Assembly: GCA_012517825.1 (NCBI GenBank) | Contig: JAAYUG010000047.1 | Span: 1 to 36,723 of the forward strand | Direction of reading: 5' to 3' | Source: Bacteroidales bacterium | GTDB lineage: Bacteria; Bacteroidota; Bacteroidia; Bacteroidales; JAAYUG01 | Length of the DNA stretch: 36,723 nucleotides | In this document: positions 34,421-36,723 of the stretch, piece by piece | Layout: each line of letters opens with the position of its first letter | How positions within the stretch are numbered: position 1 is the first letter of the stretch | Program-made: the position numbers and the translations under genes | Notes under the pieces: model-generated | What the model saw: the letters and a program-made list of their open reading frames with translations, nothing else | What the model was told of the DNA's origin: nothing | Database searches by the model: none

Positions 34421-34572
34421 GGGTGTTGTGTCTTAATCTCATTACATTAAAGTTTTCCTTAAGCAATCTTAACTAATATTTTTTTACGCAAGAAAAAATC
34501 AGAAAAATAATACTAATTTTATAACTAAATTTATTGTCAAAATGGTTGGCTTTATTCCTATCGTAACAGCAG
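34421..34572. other. AT-rich non-coding leader of the ATPase gene
   Basis: Within the 303-base gap after sucC, this part holds no gene. It marks the change from GC-balanced core DNA to the AT-rich island and may contain control signals of the ATPase gene. Confidence 0.5.
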
Positions 34573-34580
34573 TATCTTTG
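34573..34580 (+). promoter_or_regulatory. -7 promoter element of the ATPase/TOPRIM pair
   Basis: TATCTTTG matches TAnnTTTG, 23 bases before ATG 34604. No good -33 TTTG is seen. Confidence 0.5.
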
Positions 34581-34603
34581 ATTAAAAATTAAAATTAAAC
34601 AAT

Positions 34604-35773
34604 ATGATTATCAAAAAAATAAAACTTCATAATTGGAAAAACTTTCAAAATTGTGAAGTGGATTTAGTTGAACGTTGTTTTATCATTGGGCCCAATGCAT
34701 CAGGTAAATCCAATTTTATTGATGCACTGCGTTTTCTTCGTGATATATCAAAACAGGCAGGCGGATTACAGAGAGCTGTTGAAGAGAGAGGGGGAATTAA
34801 AAAAATTCGTTGTCTTGCAGCCAGAAAATCAACAAATGTTTCTTTAACGGTAGAATTAGGAGAACCAAATGAAAATAAACCAAAGTGGAGTTATCATCTT
34901 GATTTACAGCATACCGGAGGCGGTATTATGAAAAGTCAGGCTAAAATAGTTAAAGAGGAAGTATTTTCATATGAAAAACAAAAGTATGTTTGCAAAAGAA
35001 GTGCTCAAAACAAAGACGAAGACGAGGAAACGTTGAAATATACATATTTAGAGCAAGTAAATGCCAATCGTGAGTTCAGAGAATTACAAATATTTTTTCA
35101 AAATATTGAATATTTGAATATAATTCCACAGTTAGTCCGAGAATCTTCTTCTGCATTACAAACATACACGAAAGAAGATTATTATGGTAGAAATTTTTTG
35201 GAAAAGTTAGCTAGAATGAATGAACGAATTCGTAATTCTTATTTCAAAAAAATTAATGAATTTCTAAAAATTGCAGTTCCTCAATTGAAAGAATTAAAAT
35301 TCATTAAAGATAATATGGGTGTACCTCACATCGAGGCAAGATATATCCATTGGAGAGCGAAAGGAAGCAAACAGCAGGAAGACCAATTCTCAGACGGAAC
35401 TCTTCGCTTAATTGGTTTCTTATTTGCTTTAATTGACAGTAATGGGGTGATTTTATTAGAAGAACCTGAAATAAATCTTCATTCAGCAATTATTGCTCAG
35501 TTTCCGGAATTTATTGCCAAAATACAACGGTCAAAAAAAGGAGCCCAACAAATACTAATAACAACTCACAGTTACGATATACTTGCAAATACAGGCATTT
35601 CACCTGATGAAGTCATTTTGTTACTCAACGCTTCTGAAGGAACAGATGTAAAAAAACTAACAGAGATTAATGAAATTCTTCAAATAGTTAATTCAGGTCT
35701 ATCTATTGCCGATGCTGTCATTCCATATACAAAACCTAAGAATATTGAAAATATGTCTCAATTAAGTTTATGA
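34604..35773 (+). CDS. ABC-type AAA ATPase (OLD/RloA/AriA-like), putative defence protein
   Basis: This 389-residue ATPase has Walker A GPNASGKSN (29-37) after a RecF/SMC-like start (IKKIKLHNWKNFQNCEVDL), a signature-like FSDGT (262-266), Walker B VILLEEPEINLH with Glu286/Glu287, and the switch LITTHSYD with His322. A middle region (about 130-250) lacks known motifs and could sense or bind partners. No nuclease domain is fused, unlike OLD proteins; the next gene, 12 bases on, supplies a TOPRIM-like protein. The pair resembles PARIS (AriA/AriB) and AbiL/RloAB plans. The DNA is much more AT-rich than the neighbours, suggesting horizontal gain. The exact family is uncertain. Confidence 0.87.
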   Translation: MIIKKIKLHNWKNFQNCEVDLVERCFIIGPNASGKSNFIDALRFLRDISKQAGGLQRAVEERGGIKKIRCLAARKSTNVSLTVELGEPNENKPKWSYHLDLQHTGGGIMKSQAKIVKEEVFSYEKQKYVCKRSAQNKDEDEETLKYTYLEQVNANREFRELQIFFQNIEYLNIIPQLVRESSSALQTYTKEDYYGRNFLEKLARMNERIRNSYFKKINEFLKIAVPQLKELKFIKDNMGVPHIEARYIHWRAKGSKQQEDQFSDGTLRLIGFLFALIDSNGVILLEEPEINLHSAIIAQFPEFIAKIQRSKKGAQQILITTHSYDILANTGISPDEVILLLNASEGTDVKKLTEINEILQIVNSGLSIADAVIPYTKPKNIENMSQLSL

Positions 35774-35785
35774 TTTTTTTTAACT

Positions 35786-36439
35786 ATGAAGGTATATATT
35801 GCTGGCGAGGATGATGTAACACGGGCAATTATTAAACGAATTCTTTCGCACTGCTCCAATAATATTGAGATTATTTCAGAGTTACCTGCACGAGGAGGTC
35901 AAATAAAAAGTAAGATAACCGAATTCAATAAATTGTCGGCTGAGTATCCGGTAATTTTGCTTATAGATTTAGATGCAACCCCTTGTGCTCCGCAATTGTT
36001 GCAGGAATTATTGCCAACAGGTAAACATAAACAGTTTATTTTTAACATAGCAGTTGACGAAGGTGAAGCATGGTTAATGGCCGATAGAAAAGGCTTTGCT
36101 GATTTTTATGGAGTTGATATTAAGTTAATCCCTATTTCTACTCCTCAAAAACAAGGAGGTAGCAAAGCTTTAGTTGAAATGGATTTTAAATACAAATCAA
36201 GTATTTTTCTTACACAATACCTCATAAAAGAAATTAGGAACCCAATATTTAAAAAACAACTGACCCCTAAAAAAGGTGCTTCAAAAGGTCCGGAGTATAA
36301 TACAGCAATCTTGCCATTTATTCAGGAAAAATGGAATATTAACGAAGCTTGCAAAAATTCTGACAGCTTAAGCAGAATGATAAACCGAATAAAATCATTA
36401 GTGGCTACAAAAGAAACAGCATTACCGAAAATTAAATAG
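35786..36439 (+). CDS. TOPRIM-like partner of the AAA ATPase, putative nuclease
   Basis: This 217-residue protein has a TOPRIM-like N-terminal half: an acidic start VYIAGEDDVTRAI (Glu8 or nearby Asp), a central strand VILLIDLDA with Asp61 and Asp63 (D-x-D), and then DEGEAWLMADRKGFADFYGV (91-110), recalling the E-x-W segment of RloB/DUF4276/DUF4435 proteins. TOPRIM folds use such acidic residues to bind Mg and cut nucleic acid. The C-terminal part (about 140-217) is Lys-rich. It lies 12 bases after the ATPase gene, so the two should act together. No close family is recognised with certainty; AriB-like, RloB-like or DUF4276-like are the options. Confidence 0.75.
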   Translation: MKVYIAGEDDVTRAIIKRILSHCSNNIEIISELPARGGQIKSKITEFNKLSAEYPVILLIDLDATPCAPQLLQELLPTGKHKQFIFNIAVDEGEAWLMADRKGFADFYGVDIKLIPISTPQKQGGSKALVEMDFKYKSSIFLTQYLIKEIRNPIFKKQLTPKKGASKGPEYNTAILPFIQEKWNINEACKNSDSLSRMINRIKSLVATKETALPKIK

Positions 36440-36467
36440 TCGTCCCTGAAAAAATGCCTTTTTTTCA

Positions 36468-36723
36468 TCAAGCATAAAAAAAAGAAAATTCAGGATAAAA
36501 AATCCTTCTGACAAGCTTTAAGATAAAATGAAAAAAATAATTTACATACCGTAGCATAGTATTTATGGCATCCCCGGTGGTTCCCTTTAAAAAGTTTCTG
36601 GCCATGCGGTAATCTTGTTTTAAGTGGGAAATTACAGGTTCAATAGCGGATCGTGACCTGCAACGCTTGCGAAAAGTCTTTTTATTGTATTCTGAGGTGG
36701 AAGATGGTAATTTTTTAGGCGTA
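36468..36723 (-). CDS. IS5-type transposase, C-terminal part, cut by the window edge
   Basis: On the minus strand, the frame entering at 36722 reads 84 residues to the stop at 36470-36468. It holds RKRCRSRSAIEPVISHLKQD, then YRMARNFLKGTTGDAINTML, the end of an IS4/IS5-clan DDE transposase with the catalytic Glu in AIEPVISHLK. After INTML the usual A-A-x-x-N-x-x-K block is not seen; instead it reads RYVNYFFHFILKLVRRIFYP, so a small deletion or frame change is possible. The start and the other IS end are outside the window. Confidence 0.75.
   Translation of the reverse strand, partial: TPKKLPSSTSEYNKKTFRKRCRSRSAIEPVISHLKQDYRMARNFLKGTTGDAINTMLRYVNYFFHFILKLVRRIFYPEFSFFYA

Overview
The window looks like chromosome of a Bacteroidota bacterium, probably a free-living or anaerobic Bacteroidales/Marinilabiliales-type lineage (the order is inference). 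Several signs agree: a single-chain SecD-SecF fusion, a surface enzyme ending in a type IX secretion (Por) sorting domain, a BACON domain, YwqK/MORN-repeat envelope proteins, a membrane-anchored LytTR regulator, tRNAs without an encoded CCA, scarce Shine-Dalgarno sites, and many copies of the Bacteroidota -7 promoter element TAnnTTTG just upstream of genes on both strands.

Layout. 1-341 is a heptamer-based tandem repeat. 342-3336 holds an envelope protein (signal peptide, YwqK repeats, TonB C-terminal domain), an overlapping 43-residue lipoprotein, and a long-chain acyl-CoA ligase. 3472-8180 carries metH and metF, a one-carbon/methionine block, followed by a Tpx peroxiredoxin. tRNA-Phe (minus) is divergent from an M16 zinc peptidase whose stop overlaps the start of an O-methyltransferase gene. 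Next come a CarH/LitR-like MerR regulator with B12-binding motifs, an ECF sigma factor, a Tat-exported aldo/keto reductase with two Fe-S motifs, and a GH3 beta-glucosidase lipoprotein. tRNA-Leu and tRNA-Gly (minus) precede a secreted SGNH hydrolase and a LytTR membrane regulator, both on the minus strand.

20450-27600 contains an alpha/beta-hydrolase of DUF6051 type, mutS (minus), a small secreted hypothetical protein, a saccharopine dehydrogenase-like enzyme, and the end of a minus-strand operon. That operon reads secDF - tatA/B-like - lolD - TIGR02757 (31701 down to 26821), so it joins Sec, Tat and Lol export functions to a HhH-type DNA-glycosylase-like protein. A YwqK-repeat lipoprotein is divergent from it. 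sucC follows, without sucD.

After sucC the base composition falls sharply (sampled 60-base lines go from about 60% to about 27-30% G+C). The AT-rich segment encodes an ABC-type/OLD-like AAA ATPase and a TOPRIM-like partner, and then the 3' end of an IS5-type transposase that runs off the window. This is the best candidate for an acquired, possibly anti-phage, two-gene system.

Two non-coding patterns also stand out. One is a dispersed intergenic repeat family (four copies, at 12032, 25299, 32897 and 34347), each copy just downstream of a plus-strand gene. The other is a set of four TTTCACCCCT-like boxes at 20-21 bp spacing upstream of the LytTR gene, suggesting an autoregulatory operator array.
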